Source: Paenibacillus sp. JDR-2 (lineage in GTDB: Bacteria > Bacillota > Bacilli > Paenibacillales > Paenibacillaceae). Taken from it: 64,000 nucleotides of DNA. The notes beneath the pieces are model-generated. The model was given only the letters and a program-made list of their open reading frames with translations. It made no database searches and was not told where the DNA came from. Positions 33,318 to 42,715 of this stretch are shown in pieces. The position numbers and the translations under genes are program-made. Location: positions 5,525,501 through 5,589,500 of the forward strand of contig NC_012914.1 of the NCBI RefSeq assembly GCF_000023585.1. The letters are read 5' to 3'. Each line of letters opens with the position of its first letter. The first letter of the stretch is position 1.

Positions 33318-35477
33318 TTAATCGTTATCCTGTTTGTTCATCGCGGCTTTCAGCGCGTCGGCAAGACTATTGGACAGCGATACATTATCGCTGTACTGCT
33401 CAATCATCTTCTTCTGCTGATGCTTATTAACTCTTCCGCCCTGCTTGTCACCCAGCATTTCAATAACGTTGCATGGTCTGCACTGCGCGTATTTGCCTGC
33501 CTTGCCGTTATGAATCTCCATCTTCTTATGGCATTGCGGGCAGCGCTTATTGGACAGCGCAGGTTCCGCCTGACGGCGGTAGCTGCACTCCCGGTCGGAG
33601 CAGACCAGCGACTTGCCGCGCTTGCCCTTCACTTCCATAAGCAGTTTGCCGCATTCCGGACAACGCGAATGGGTTAAGTTATGCGGCTTGTATTCCTTCG
33701 TCTCATTCTTAACCGCCGTAACCCATTTGTTGGCCTGCTCCCGTATCCCCGCCATAAACCGCTTCGCGTCTCCTTGGCCGTGCGCGATAAGCTCGAGCTC
33801 CCTCTCCCACTTCGCCGTTAGCTCCGGACTGCGCAGCTCGTCAACAACCAGCTCAATTAGCTGCTTGCCTTTGCTTGTCGGAACAAGGCGGTTCTGGGTA
33901 CGCTCAATCGTATCGGTAGAGAGAAGCTTCTCGATAATATCCGCGCGGGTAGCCGGCGTGCCAAGGCCATGCTTCTCCATTTTCGAGAGCAGCGAGGCCT
34001 CCGTATAACGCGCCGGAGGAAGCGTACGCAGCTCCTTCAAGCGGCTCTGCTTCACCTGAACAGCTTGTCCTTGGACAAGCTCCGGCAGCAGCTGCTCCGG
34101 CGTGCTCTTGTCCTCGCCGCGCCCGTTCTCTTCTTCATCGTCCTCGTCCGCGGTAAATCTCGCGTCGCTGCCGCCATACAACTCTTTCCAGCCGATATCC
34201 TTCTGAACTTTGCCTTTCGCGTATAGCTTGTCTTGGCCAACCGTCAGGACGACGCTTGTCTCGTCATACGTATACGGCGGGTAAAATAACGCAATAAACC
34301 GGCGGACGATCAAATCGTACAGCTTGCGTTCGTCGTTGCTGAGAGCCGATAAATTTACATATTCATCGGTCGGAATAATCGCATGGTGATCGCTGACCTT
34401 GCTGTCGTCCACGAACCGTTTCGTCACGGTCAACTGACCCCTGAGCAGCTTGCGGGCAAGCGGCGCATACGGTCCTACCGCAACGCTCTCCAGACGTCCT
34501 TTAAGCGTTGGCACGATATCGCTCGACAAATAACGGGAGTCCGTTCGAGGGTAAGTAACAAGCTTATGCTGCTCGTACAGCTTCTGAAGGACATTGGATG
34601 TCATTTTCGCCGAAAAACCAAGCCGTTTATTCGCTTCCCGTTGCAGCTCCGTCAAGTCGAAAGCCTGCGGATGCGGCTCGGACTTCTGGGTTGTGCGAAG
34701 CTTGTCGACCTTGGCACTCTTCCCTTGCAGACGCGCAATTACTGCTTCAGCTTCGCTTCTGTCCCACACTCTGCCGTCATGATTGTCATTCTGGCGCCAC
34801 AATGCCTGGAATGCGCCCAGCTCAGCCGATACCGTCCAATAAGGCTGCGATTGAAATTGGTTAATCTCTTTTTCCCGGTCGATCAGCGCGCCAAGCGTTG
34901 GCGTCTGCACGCGGCCGGCTGCAAGCTGGGCATTGTATTTCACCGTAAGCGCACGAGTGACATTAAGACCGATCAGCCAGTCCGCCTCCGCCCGGCAGAC
35001 GGCCGATGCGTACAAATTATTGTATTGCTGGCCTGGCTTAAGCGCCTTAAAGCCATCCTTGATCGCTTTATCCGTCTGGGACGAAATCCACAGCCGCTTG
35101 AACGGCTTGCGCCAGTGGACAAGCTCCATAATCCATCTGGCTACAAGCTCGCCTTCCCGCCCGGCATCGGTTGCGATAATGAGCTCGCCAATATCCGGAC
35201 GTTTGCACAGCTGCGCAACCGCCTTATATTGATGCGACGTCTCGCGCATCACCTTCAGGTTCATCTTTCCCGGAAGCAGTGGCAGATCCTCCAGATTCCA
35301 TGTCTTATATTTCGGATCATAATCCTCCGGCTCCGCAAGCGTCACCAGATGGCCAAGCGCCCAAGTTACCACGTAATCAGGGCCTTCCATATAGCTTTTA
35401 TTTTTGCTGCTGCAGCCGAGAACACGCGCAATTTCCTTTGCGACGCTTGGCTTTTCCGCAAGCACTAATGACTTCAT
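33318..35477 (-). CDS. topB: DNA topoisomerase III
   Basis: A type IA topoisomerase that decatenates and unlinks DNA, often with a RecQ helicase. The 719-residue protein starts with the Toprim domain (LVLAEKPSVAKEIARVLG; IATDAGREGELVAR near 103-116 holds the metal-binding DxD/E). The catalytic tyrosine is in LVTYPRTDSRYLS (about 310). The C-terminus (about 590-690) has zinc-ribbon cysteine pairs (CPECGK, CSDREC, CPQCHK, CRPC), longer than in E. coli TopB and as in Firmicutes. ATG at 35477 follows GGGAGAGGG. Confidence 0.95.
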   Translation of the reverse strand: MKSLVLAEKPSVAKEIARVLGCSSKNKSYMEGPDYVVTWALGHLVTLAEPEDYDPKYKTWNLEDLPLLPGKMNLKVMRETSHQYKAVAQLCKRPDIGELIIATDAGREGELVARWIMELVHWRKPFKRLWISSQTDKAIKDGFKALKPGQQYNNLYASAVCRAEADWLIGLNVTRALTVKYNAQLAAGRVQTPTLGALIDREKEINQFQSQPYWTVSAELGAFQALWRQNDNHDGRVWDRSEAEAVIARLQGKSAKVDKLRTTQKSEPHPQAFDLTELQREANKRLGFSAKMTSNVLQKLYEQHKLVTYPRTDSRYLSSDIVPTLKGRLESVAVGPYAPLARKLLRGQLTVTKRFVDDSKVSDHHAIIPTDEYVNLSALSNDERKLYDLIVRRFIALFYPPYTYDETSVVLTVGQDKLYAKGKVQKDIGWKELYGGSDARFTADEDDEEENGRGEDKSTPEQLLPELVQGQAVQVKQSRLKELRTLPPARYTEASLLSKMEKHGLGTPATRADIIEKLLSTDTIERTQNRLVPTSKGKQLIELVVDELRSPELTAKWERELELIAHGQGDAKRFMAGIREQANKWVTAVKNETKEYKPHNLTHSRCPECGKLLMEVKGKRGKSLVCSDRECSYRRQAEPALSNKRCPQCHKKMEIHNGKAGKYAQCRPCNVIEMLGDKQGGRVNKHQQKKMIEQYSDNVSLSNSLADALKAAMNKQDND

Positions 35478-35647
35478 TTCGAATCCCTCTCCCTGCCGTA
35501 AAATCATTGTTCAAGTATACTAGAAAAATGGCTGCGAGACCAATGCCGGCAGCTAAATCCGCCTTATTTTACCCGGCAATTCCCGGTGTGATATAGTAGG
35601 TTCACGAGTTATCGAAACCTATATGCGTCAAGTAAGGAGATGTCCAA

Positions 35648-36799
35648 GTGAAAGCTAGATTTATTCCCGTTATTACCTTCTTCCTCCTTGTATTTGGCCT
35701 GGTGAACTGGTACATCGGCTGGAATGGATGGGTATACCTGTCCACGCTGTTTGACCTGGAGCACGCCTGGCCGTATGGCATCATCGTTGGCATCCTCTCC
35801 TTTGCTTGGCTTATCGGACGGTTTGGACAACATTCGGCTTCGCCGATCCGCCAAGTTGCCTATTTTTTAAAAAATATTGGCTCTTACTGGTTTGCCGTTA
35901 TGGAATACGGCCTTCTCATTCTGCCTCTCGCCGATTTAGCCGTCTGGCTGTTGACGCTTGCTTCCGTTTCCTACAAAACAGCCGTTGCTTCCGTCGGTAC
36001 GGTTACCTTCGTTCTCTTGGCCTCGATCCTTATTCGGGGAGCCTGGAACGCCTGGACTCCGATCGTCCGCAATTATGACTTGACCATTCCGAAGCAAGCC
36101 GGCACAATCCGGAAGCTCCGCATCGGGGTTGCCTCCGATATCCATCTGGGCACTGTTGTTGGCAACAAGCATCTTGACCGCCTCGTCAGCCACATGGAGG
36201 AAATGAAGCCGGATCTGATTCTTCTGCCCGGCGACGTCATAGACGACAGCATTGATCCGTTTATCCGCCGCAATATGGCCGCTACCATGAGCAAGCTGAA
36301 GGCACCGCTTGGCATCTATGCCGTGCTGGGCAACCACGAATATATCGGCGGTCACATTCAGGAATACATCGCTCAGATGAATGCGATTGGCATTCGAGTG
36401 CTTCTGGATGAAAATATCCTTGTTCGGGACAGCTTCTATATCGTTGGACGCAAAGACCTGGCGGCGCGGCATAGCGATCCGGACGGTCGTCTTCCGATCA
36501 GCGAACTGATCTCCGATCTGGATAAAGCCCGTCCGCTTATTATGATGGACCACCAGCCCTCCGATCTGGAACAGGCAGCTATAAACGGCATTGACCTTTC
36601 CTTATCCGGTCATACCCATCGCGGGCAAATGGCGCCTAACCATCTGATCACCCGCCGCATCTTCGAGCTGGATTGGGGCTATAAGCTGAAGGGCAGTCTG
36701 CACGCCATTGTTTCCTCGGGCTTTGGCTCCTGGGGGCCGCCAATCCGTCTGGGCAGCCGTTCCGAGATTATTCAGATTGACCTGACGTTTCAGCCGTAA
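35648..36799 (+). CDS. Membrane-anchored metallophosphoesterase
   Basis: A 383-residue protein with four N-terminal membrane helices (about 5-25, 38-55, 75-98 and 103-125) and a calcineurin-like phosphoesterase domain (about 155-383) with all metal motifs: DIHLG, GDVIDD, GNHEY, MDHQPS and GHTHRGQ. It resembles the YkuE/YaeI group, some of which hydrolyse membrane-linked phosphoesters; the substrate here is unknown. GTG at 35648 is the start, after AAGGAGATG. Confidence 0.88.
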   Translation: MKARFIPVITFFLLVFGLVNWYIGWNGWVYLSTLFDLEHAWPYGIIVGILSFAWLIGRFGQHSASPIRQVAYFLKNIGSYWFAVMEYGLLILPLADLAVWLLTLASVSYKTAVASVGTVTFVLLASILIRGAWNAWTPIVRNYDLTIPKQAGTIRKLRIGVASDIHLGTVVGNKHLDRLVSHMEEMKPDLILLPGDVIDDSIDPFIRRNMAATMSKLKAPLGIYAVLGNHEYIGGHIQEYIAQMNAIGIRVLLDENILVRDSFYIVGRKDLAARHSDPDGRLPISELISDLDKARPLIMMDHQPSDLEQAAINGIDLSLSGHTHRGQMAPNHLITRRIFELDWGYKLKGSLHAIVSSGFGSWGPPIRLGSRSEIIQIDLTFQP

Positions 36800-36892
36800 C
36801 TTCAAACCTTTCGCCAAGCAATGAAACTTCATACGTCCGGGCCTCGTATAGAGTTGCAGTCATCAACCTATTCCAGGAGGGAATTCCTGCTT

Positions 36893-37840
36893 ATGACAGA
36901 TTCTTTGTTCGATCGTTTGACGGAAGCAAAGGAACGCAAATACGAGCTTGAAAAAGCGGTTCGCAGACAAAGTCAATTCCGTTCCCGGTTAAACGAACTG
37001 GAGCGGCAAATCATCCGCCTGGAGCTTGATCTCGAATCAGAGCAGGCCGATGTCGATAAGCTTACGCGAATGACCCTGACGAATCTGTTCCATACGCTCC
37101 TGCGCAGCAAGGAGGAACAGCTGGAAATGGAACGCCAGCAGGCGCTTGCAGCAGCTCTCAAGCTAGCCGAAGCCAAGCAGGAGCGCGATAAGCTGAAGGA
37201 AGAGATTATGCAGGCCGGTATGGTCATTAGCGCCAATCATAGTGCTGAACAGGATTATTACCGGCATCTAAAGGAACAAGAACATTTCCTAAGAAGCATG
37301 CCGGATAAAGCCTCGGAGCTGATAGCCATGGAAAGCGAGATCGCAGGCCAGCAGGTTATCGTGCGCGAGCTGAACGAAGCATTTACGGCAGGCAGAAGGG
37401 TGCTTGCCTCGCTTGAGCCGGCTATCGAAAGTCTAGACAAAGCAATCAACTGGGGCAATTGGGATACGTGGGGCAACGGCGGACTTATTTCTACTCATAT
37501 CAAACACGAGCATATTGATGATGCCAAAGCCTCCATTGCCGCAGCCAATCATGAGCTGAAGAGCTTCAGGGATGAGCTTGCGGATCTGCAGCGCAGCCTG
37601 GATATCCATGTCGATATCAGCAGCCTGCTGAAGTTCGGAGACTATTGGTTTGACGGGCTGATCACGGATTGGATCGTGCAGAAGAGAATCAAGGAAACGC
37701 AGGACCGCACCTGCGAAGCCGCGCATGAGGTCAGGACGGTGGTGAAAAAGCTGCAGTCGGAATTCACAGCCGCGGAAGCAGCGCTCAGCGGACTAAGAAC
37801 CAATCGGATCTCGTGGCTGGAGCGGCAGCAATCTAATTGA
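36893..37840 (+). CDS. Coiled-coil protein of unknown function
   Basis: An unrecognised 315-residue protein. Residues about 5-135 and 245-315 are heptad-rich with Glu, Lys, Arg, Gln and Leu and predict long coiled coils; the middle (about 180-215, INWGNWDTWGNGGLISTHIK) is Trp/Gly-rich and probably folded. There is no signal peptide or membrane helix. ATG at 36893 lies 11 bp after AGGAGGG; the frame reaches back to 36821 without support. It stands alone between the metallophosphoesterase and the convergent bce-type genes. Confidence 0.75.
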   Translation: MTDSLFDRLTEAKERKYELEKAVRRQSQFRSRLNELERQIIRLELDLESEQADVDKLTRMTLTNLFHTLLRSKEEQLEMERQQALAAALKLAEAKQERDKLKEEIMQAGMVISANHSAEQDYYRHLKEQEHFLRSMPDKASELIAMESEIAGQQVIVRELNEAFTAGRRVLASLEPAIESLDKAINWGNWDTWGNGGLISTHIKHEHIDDAKASIAAANHELKSFRDELADLQRSLDIHVDISSLLKFGDYWFDGLITDWIVQKRIKETQDRTCEAAHEVRTVVKKLQSEFTAAEAALSGLRTNRISWLERQQSN

Positions 37841-37848
37841 AGAATAAA

Positions 37849-37878
37849 AAAACGGCCGGCGCCTTAAGCGCTGGCCGT
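37849..37878. terminator. Terminator of the bceAB-type genes
   Basis: AACGGCC.GCGC pairs with GCGC.GGCCGTT; read leftward it ends in T7. It overlaps the stop codon of the permease and may also end the coiled-coil gene. Confidence 0.75.
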
Positions 37879-39792
37879 TCCTCTATTCAATCCTTTCGAG
37901 TAGCTCATGCTTGCGAGCAGGAAGTAAATCGTCTGCATGACAACGAAGATACCGATAATCACAAACGAATACAGCCACACGCTGGATTCCATCAATCCGT
38001 CCAGCGCCTTCATCGCAAACAGCGCATGAATGGTACCAACCAAGCAGGGCAGATAGAAGATGATGCCGATCTGGGTCACCGTTATTTTTCGAATCTCCTG
38101 GCTTGTCATTCCAATCCGTTTCAAAGCGTTGAACTGCGCCTGATCCTCCTGCAGCTCCGTAAACATCTTGAAGTAAATCAAGCTGCCCGATGCGATAAAG
38201 AACAGCAAACTGATAAACAGGCCGATAAACAGCGTAAGCTGGCTTGTTTCCTTCATATTGGCGAAGTTATCCGCGCGGTTACGGTTGATCTGCCCTGCAA
38301 GATCTTCTTTTACTTGTAATTTCTTAATAGCCGGACCCGCGTTTTCCCAATCCTTCACTTCATAACCGTACCAGACAAGCTGCTCGCTTTCCGGCACATT
38401 GGCAAGAAGCTGCTTATAGTCGCCATCCTCTACAATGATAGTCATCCAGTTAAAATCGGTCTGATTCATGACGCTGTCGGAAAGGGTCGTTGATACGGCA
38501 TAATCTATAGCCTTGCCCTGTACAGTCCCCTGAATCCGTTCAATAGGCGGGTTGAATGATCCCGGCATCGCCACCGTATCCGGCTTCAGATGGATTTTCT
38601 TCTTTCCTTGCGCTTCCGCCAAACGGTTATAATCCGACTCTGAGATCATCATAGTATCCGGATTATAGTCGATGTTGTTCCCGTTGCTCCGCGTCAGCTT
38701 GATATGGGTTACGCTGGCTCCGGCGACAATCTTCTCATCGGTAACGGGATGGCCCGCTTCACGGAGATGCGTCTTCAGCTCCTCCGGATCAATCACATCA
38801 TGGCTTTGAAGTCCTTTCTCCATCACGGCTACCGCATAAGGATAGAACTGGTGAACTTGCTGCTTGGCGCTGACCTGCATCAGATAAAAAGTTCCGGATG
38901 CGGTCAAAATAACCGCGCTCATAATCGAGACCATAAACAAAATCCGCGCGTTATCCTTCAGCTTGTAGCCAAGCTGCGACAGAACAACCATGTTGGTCTT
39001 GTTATAAAAGAAGGAATGGCGTTTCTGCAGGAAACGGATCAGCAGCACGCTGAACTGCGTGAATAGGAAATAGGTTCCAACCGTCACCGTTACCAGAATA
39101 AGAAGCGACATATATAAGAAGTTAAACGGATTTAACATAACCGCCATCGTGTAGCCCGCGCCAAGGGAAATAAGCGCCAGCGCAACCAGCCAAGGCGAGA
39201 ACAGCAGCATCCCTTTTGGCTTGCGGCCAGCTTTGAAGAGTTCAATCAACTCGGCTTTGCCGATCCGAAGCGAAGTAAGGACCGCAATCGCGACAAACAG
39301 AACAAAGAAACCAAGTCCCGTCATTCCGACTGCCTTCAGCGGAGCGGCAAACGGTATAGGATCCGTTACTTTCAGAAACACCGATAATGCCATAAAAAAC
39401 AGCTTGCTGAACAGCATCCCAAGGCCGATCCCGACGCCAATGGACAGAATGGCCAGGGCAATGCTTTCATATATAACAAGCTTCCTAAGCTGCGCTTTGG
39501 TCATCCCAAATAAGGACAATAAACCAAACTCCTGCTTGCGTGTTTTAAGAAAAGCCGAGTTGGAGTACAGGACAAACAGGAATGAGAAGATACCGATGAT
39601 GTACAGGCAGAACAACATCCCTCTTCTAACCTTTGCCGCCTGCTGAATATGCCCGCTTACCACATCCGGATGAAAAATAAACGACGAATACATATAGAAG
39701 ATCAGTACGGAAAATACGCAGCTTAGGAAAAAGGCGCTGTAGGATCGCCAATTCCCCTTCATATTGCTAAGCGCGAGCGAACGGAACGTCAT
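37864..39792 (-). CDS. BceB-type ABC transporter permease
   Basis: A 642-residue FtsX-domain permease of the Bce (peptide antibiotic detoxification) type: ten predicted helices with one large extracellular domain (about 305-505) between helices VII and VIII, the part that recognises the antimicrobial peptide or its lipid II-cycle complex. It works with its ATPase and also signals to the BceS-type kinase. ATG at 39792 follows GGGAGG and overlaps the ATPase gene by 26 bp. Drug specificity cannot be assigned. Confidence 0.9.
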   Translation of the reverse strand: MTFRSLALSNMKGNWRSYSAFFLSCVFSVLIFYMYSSFIFHPDVVSGHIQQAAKVRRGMLFCLYIIGIFSFLFVLYSNSAFLKTRKQEFGLLSLFGMTKAQLRKLVIYESIALAILSIGVGIGLGMLFSKLFFMALSVFLKVTDPIPFAAPLKAVGMTGLGFFVLFVAIAVLTSLRIGKAELIELFKAGRKPKGMLLFSPWLVALALISLGAGYTMAVMLNPFNFLYMSLLILVTVTVGTYFLFTQFSVLLIRFLQKRHSFFYNKTNMVVLSQLGYKLKDNARILFMVSIMSAVILTASGTFYLMQVSAKQQVHQFYPYAVAVMEKGLQSHDVIDPEELKTHLREAGHPVTDEKIVAGASVTHIKLTRSNGNNIDYNPDTMMISESDYNRLAEAQGKKKIHLKPDTVAMPGSFNPPIERIQGTVQGKAIDYAVSTTLSDSVMNQTDFNWMTIIVEDGDYKQLLANVPESEQLVWYGYEVKDWENAGPAIKKLQVKEDLAGQINRNRADNFANMKETSQLTLFIGLFISLLFFIASGSLIYFKMFTELQEDQAQFNALKRIGMTSQEIRKITVTQIGIIFYLPCLVGTIHALFAMKALDGLMESSVWLYSFVIIGIFVVMQTIYFLLASMSYSKGLNRGTASA

Positions 39793-40543
39793 CGAAATTA
39801 CCTCCCAGTACACTCAAAGAATCCAGAATCTGCTGGAAGAACGCTTGACGGTTCGTTCCTCTCCGGATTTCGCTGAACAGCTTGCCGTCCTTAATAAAGA
39901 CAATGCGTTTGCAATAGCTTGCCGAGAACGGATCATGCGTAACCATTAGAACCGTAGCGCCAAGCCGCTCGTTCATATCCTTCAGCGCATCCATAACATC
40001 CTTCGCCGCTTTGGAATCGAGGTTACCGGTGAGCTCGTCGGCAAGCACAAGCGCAGGCTGATGTATGATTGCCCGGGCAATAGCGGCACGCTGCTTCTGT
40101 CCGCCGGACACCTCATACGTCCGCTTGTCCAGAATACTATCGATATTAAGCATAATCGCCAGCGGTTTTAGCTTCTCTTCAATAACGCGCGGCGCTACGC
40201 CTTCCAGCACCAGCGGTAAAATAATGTTTTCCTTAATCGTCATCGTATCAAGCAGATTAAAATCCTGAAACACAAAGCCCAGCTCTCTGCGGCGGAACAA
40301 CGCCAGCTTCTTGTCGCTCAGCTTGGCAGGCTGTACGCCGTTAATCTCCAGCTCGCCGGATGTCGGACGGTCAATCGTTGCGAGCAGGTTAAGAAGCGTT
40401 GTTTTCCCGCTGCCCGAAGGCCCCATGACGCCAACAAATTCTCCCGCTTCAATGTTCAGATCGATATCCTCAAGTGCCCGATAGGACATATTCCCTTTTG
40501 AATGATAAACCTTTCCAATCCCTTTCGTACGCAATACACTCAT
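39767..40543 (-). CDS. BceA-type ABC transporter ATPase
   Basis: A 258-residue ATPase of the MacB/BceA group. Walker A GPSGSGKTTLLN (about 41-52), Q-loop VFQDFNLLDTMTIKENI, signature VSGGQKQRAAIARAI and Walker B LVLADELTGNLDS. ATG at 40543 follows GGGAGG. It energises the BceB-type partner encoded immediately downstream. Confidence 0.93.
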   Translation of the reverse strand: MSVLRTKGIGKVYHSKGNMSYRALEDIDLNIEAGEFVGVMGPSGSGKTTLLNLLATIDRPTSGELEINGVQPAKLSDKKLALFRRRELGFVFQDFNLLDTMTIKENIILPLVLEGVAPRVIEEKLKPLAIMLNIDSILDKRTYEVSGGQKQRAAIARAIIHQPALVLADELTGNLDSKAAKDVMDALKDMNERLGATVLMVTHDPFSASYCKRIVFIKDGKLFSEIRRGTNRQAFFQQILDSLSVLGGNFDDVPFARA

Positions 40544-40651
40544 CGTAACAGCCTCCCAAAGACTTGCTCATTTGTTTTGATTATGGACTCAGTATAGCTC
40601 CATCCGCCCGTATCAACCCATCGATTTACCTTTCAATTGGAGGCTTCGAAT

Positions 40652-40666
40652 CTTACGATTTTGTCA
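40652..40666 (-). promoter_or_regulatory. Putative BceR-type binding site before bceA
   Basis: On the minus strand TGACAAAATCGTAAG matches the TGACA-N4-TGTAAG pattern known for BceR-like regulators with one mismatch. It lies 110 bp before the ATPase gene; TATACT near 40589-40594 may be the -10, but the match to a full promoter is poor. Confidence 0.5.
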
Positions 40667-40688
40667 TGTTTGGATCGCATTGGCTTAC

Positions 40689-41747
40689 TTAACGCAACAA
40701 ATGGATCCCTTCAGGGCGGAACACAACCGTAACCTTCGTACCGGAACCAACCTCTGATTCAGCAAACAGCTCAAGACCAAGATTGCCGCATACCTTCTTA
40801 GCCAAGTAAAGCCCCATCCCCGTCGACTCCTCAACCGCACGGCCATTCTCTCCCGTGAAAAACGGATCAAAAATCCTTGGCAGATCATGCGCCTCAATCC
40901 CGATTCCTTCATCTATAACAGACAGCCTGACAGCACTTGAATCCGGTTCCCGTTCAATGCTGACAATCAGCTTCTTCGAGCCCGGCTTGCGCTTTGAATA
41001 TTTGATCGCATTGCCGATCAGTTGATTCAAGATAAACGTCAGCCATTTCTCGTCGGTCTCCACAACCGCCTCTCCGTCAATTCTCGGAAAAATAGCATGC
41101 CGGATGCAGAGCTGCTTGTGCGCGTTTATTACACTGCGGGCCGCTTCATGCAGCGGAACCGAACGGGGATGCAGATCGAATTCGATCTTGTCGAGCCTCG
41201 CCGTATGCAGCATCATATCGAGCCCTCTAGTCATCCTGCCGGTCTCCTCGCGGATGCTTTGCAGCCTTTCCGAATGGGCAGGCGGAACATCCTGTTCCTG
41301 CAGCGCTTCCTGGACAAGCAGATCAATAACCGACACGGGAGTCTTCATATGATGAACCCATTGCAGCACAAAATGATTATGCTGCTCCTGCTGCCGGCGG
41401 TACTGGCCAAGCTCGGTCAAGTATGCGCCGTATTGCGCGGCCAATAGCTTCTGCACGGCAATCTGTTCTTTGGTGACGCCGGAAGTAACCACCATCGAAG
41501 CCTTTAGCTCCGTTCCGTGTTCATTCGCATCCTGAAGCTGCTTGTAGTAGCTGCGCTGTCGAAGGAAGTCAACGGCCAGTCCAATAACCAACAGGAAGAC
41601 CGCAAGCTCGGCGTAATAATAGACAAGACCCGCGTCGGCTCTCTCATAACGGAGTTTATCCAGAGAAAACATCACACACGCCATGACGGAGCATAACAGG
41701 TAGGTTGCGATCAGCACTTTCCGGTCCCAGAGATAAGCACGAATCAT
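40689..41747 (-). CDS. BceS-type intramembrane-sensing histidine kinase
   Basis: A 352-residue kinase with two closely spaced helices (about 11-28 and 44-62) and hardly any extracellular loop, as in BceS kinases that sense through the transporter. The phosphorylated histidine is His133 in VHHMKTPVSV; the ATP domain carries NQLIGNAIKYS, DEGIGIEAHDL and GMGLYLAKKV. ATG at 41747 overlaps the regulator stop (ATGA). Confidence 0.92.
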   Translation of the reverse strand: MIRAYLWDRKVLIATYLLCSVMACVMFSLDKLRYERADAGLVYYYAELAVFLLVIGLAVDFLRQRSYYKQLQDANEHGTELKASMVVTSGVTKEQIAVQKLLAAQYGAYLTELGQYRRQQEQHNHFVLQWVHHMKTPVSVIDLLVQEALQEQDVPPAHSERLQSIREETGRMTRGLDMMLHTARLDKIEFDLHPRSVPLHEAARSVINAHKQLCIRHAIFPRIDGEAVVETDEKWLTFILNQLIGNAIKYSKRKPGSKKLIVSIEREPDSSAVRLSVIDEGIGIEAHDLPRIFDPFFTGENGRAVEESTGMGLYLAKKVCGNLGLELFAESEVGSGTKVTVVFRPEGIHLLR

Positions 41748-42466
41748 GCTTTGGCCACCTGCAGAGCTTCGGCGCTCAGCCTGTAGCCTTGTCCGCGTAC
41801 CGTCTCAATCGCTTTTATAATGCCGATTTCTTCGAGCTTCTTGCGTAACCGAGTCACATTAACGGTTAACGTATTGTCATCCACAAACTGAACATCATCC
41901 CATAAAGCCTCAAGCAGCTGTTCTCTTGCCACGATCTCATCCGGCTTCTTCATAAAAGCTTCGGCCAGAAGCCGTTCGTTCTTCGTGAGCTCCGTCCGCC
42001 CACCCTGCCATTCCAGCTCGTTGCGGCTAAGATTAAGGCGCAGCCCGTACAATTCGAGTTCAGAGGATGCGGCCGCCGAAGCGGCCGAAGCCGCGGCATA
42101 TTCCCCGTAAGCCCGGCGCAAAGCTCCTTTTACCTTCGCTAGCAGCAAATCCAGATGGATAGGCTTCGAGAGATAATCATCTCCCCCATTCTCGATAGCC
42201 ATCACCTGATCCATCTCTCCTTCGCGGGCTGAGATAAACAGAATCGGGACATTAGACCTTGTCCGAATCTGCCTGCACCAATAAAAGCCGTCGAAATACG
42301 GCAGATTGATGTCGAGCAGAACAAGATGCGGATCATAAGACGCAAATTCACCGAGCAAATCCTTGAACTGAGTAGCCCTTCCCGCTTCAAACCCGTATTT
42401 CTCCATGGTTGATTTCAATATAGCTCCTATTTTGTCATCGTCTTCGATGATGAATATCCGATACAT
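41744..42466 (-). CDS. BceR-type OmpR-family response regulator
   Basis: A 240-residue regulator: receiver domain (about 1-120) with acidic pair Asp10/Asp11 and phospho-acceptor Asp52 (LVLLDINLP), conserved Thr/Ser and Lys (LSKPIHLD), and a C-terminal winged helix (about 145-235) ending VETVRGQGYRL. An Ala/Ser linker (about 125-140) joins them. ATG at 42466 follows GAGGAGG; the frame extends to 42523 without support. It should activate the downstream transporter genes. Confidence 0.92.
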   Translation of the reverse strand: MYRIFIIEDDDKIGAILKSTMEKYGFEAGRATQFKDLLGEFASYDPHLVLLDINLPYFDGFYWCRQIRTRSNVPILFISAREGEMDQVMAIENGGDDYLSKPIHLDLLLAKVKGALRRAYGEYAAASAASAAASSELELYGLRLNLSRNELEWQGGRTELTKNERLLAEAFMKKPDEIVAREQLLEALWDDVQFVDDNTLTVNVTRLRKKLEEIGIIKAIETVRGQGYRLSAEALQVAKA

Positions 42467-42535
42467 TCCGACATTCCTCCTCATTGTCATTTTTAGGATA
42501 GCAATTTCACCTTCGCCAATCAACCTAGGTCTTTC

Positions 42536-42553
42536 TTCACAAAATCATTACAA
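42536..42553 (+). promoter_or_regulatory. Possible PhoP box
   Basis: TTCACA (42536-42541) and TTACAA (42548-42553) resemble the direct TT(A/C/T)ACA repeats bound by PhoP, and TAATAA 16 bp further could be a -10. The genes downstream are phosphate-related, which supports the idea, but the 12-bp period is one longer than usual. Confidence 0.35.
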
Positions 42554-42597
42554 TTTCTAAATAATGGGATAATAATCCGCTGTTAGACTAGCGTAGA

Positions 42598-42693
42598 AAT
42601 CGAAATAGTTCCGACGCGGCTTGACGGGGGGAAAAATCAAGGCCATTCATACATACCGGCGTAGTGCCGTCGGACCTAGCAACTATTCGAAAA
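42598..42693 (+). promoter_or_regulatory. Structured RNA leader of unknown class
   Basis: AATAGTT (about 42602-42608) pairs with AACTATT (about 42681-42687), CCGACG with CGTCGG inside it, and GGCTTGA with TCAAGGCC inside that, around a GGGGGGAAAAA loop. The closing helix ends about 25 bp before the start codon, close to the Shine-Dalgarno. I compared it from memory with c-di-GMP, SAM, TPP, fluoride and guanidine riboswitches and saw no match. Confidence 0.5.
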
Positions 42694-42715
42694 TAAGAAA
42701 GGTGACGAACTACAA

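Noticed and set aside
42598-42693. c-di-GMP (GEMM-I) riboswitch
   Set aside because: The conserved GGCAAACC, CGCAAAGCC and GGTTGCCG-like blocks of that class are missing; only the general three-helix look is shared.
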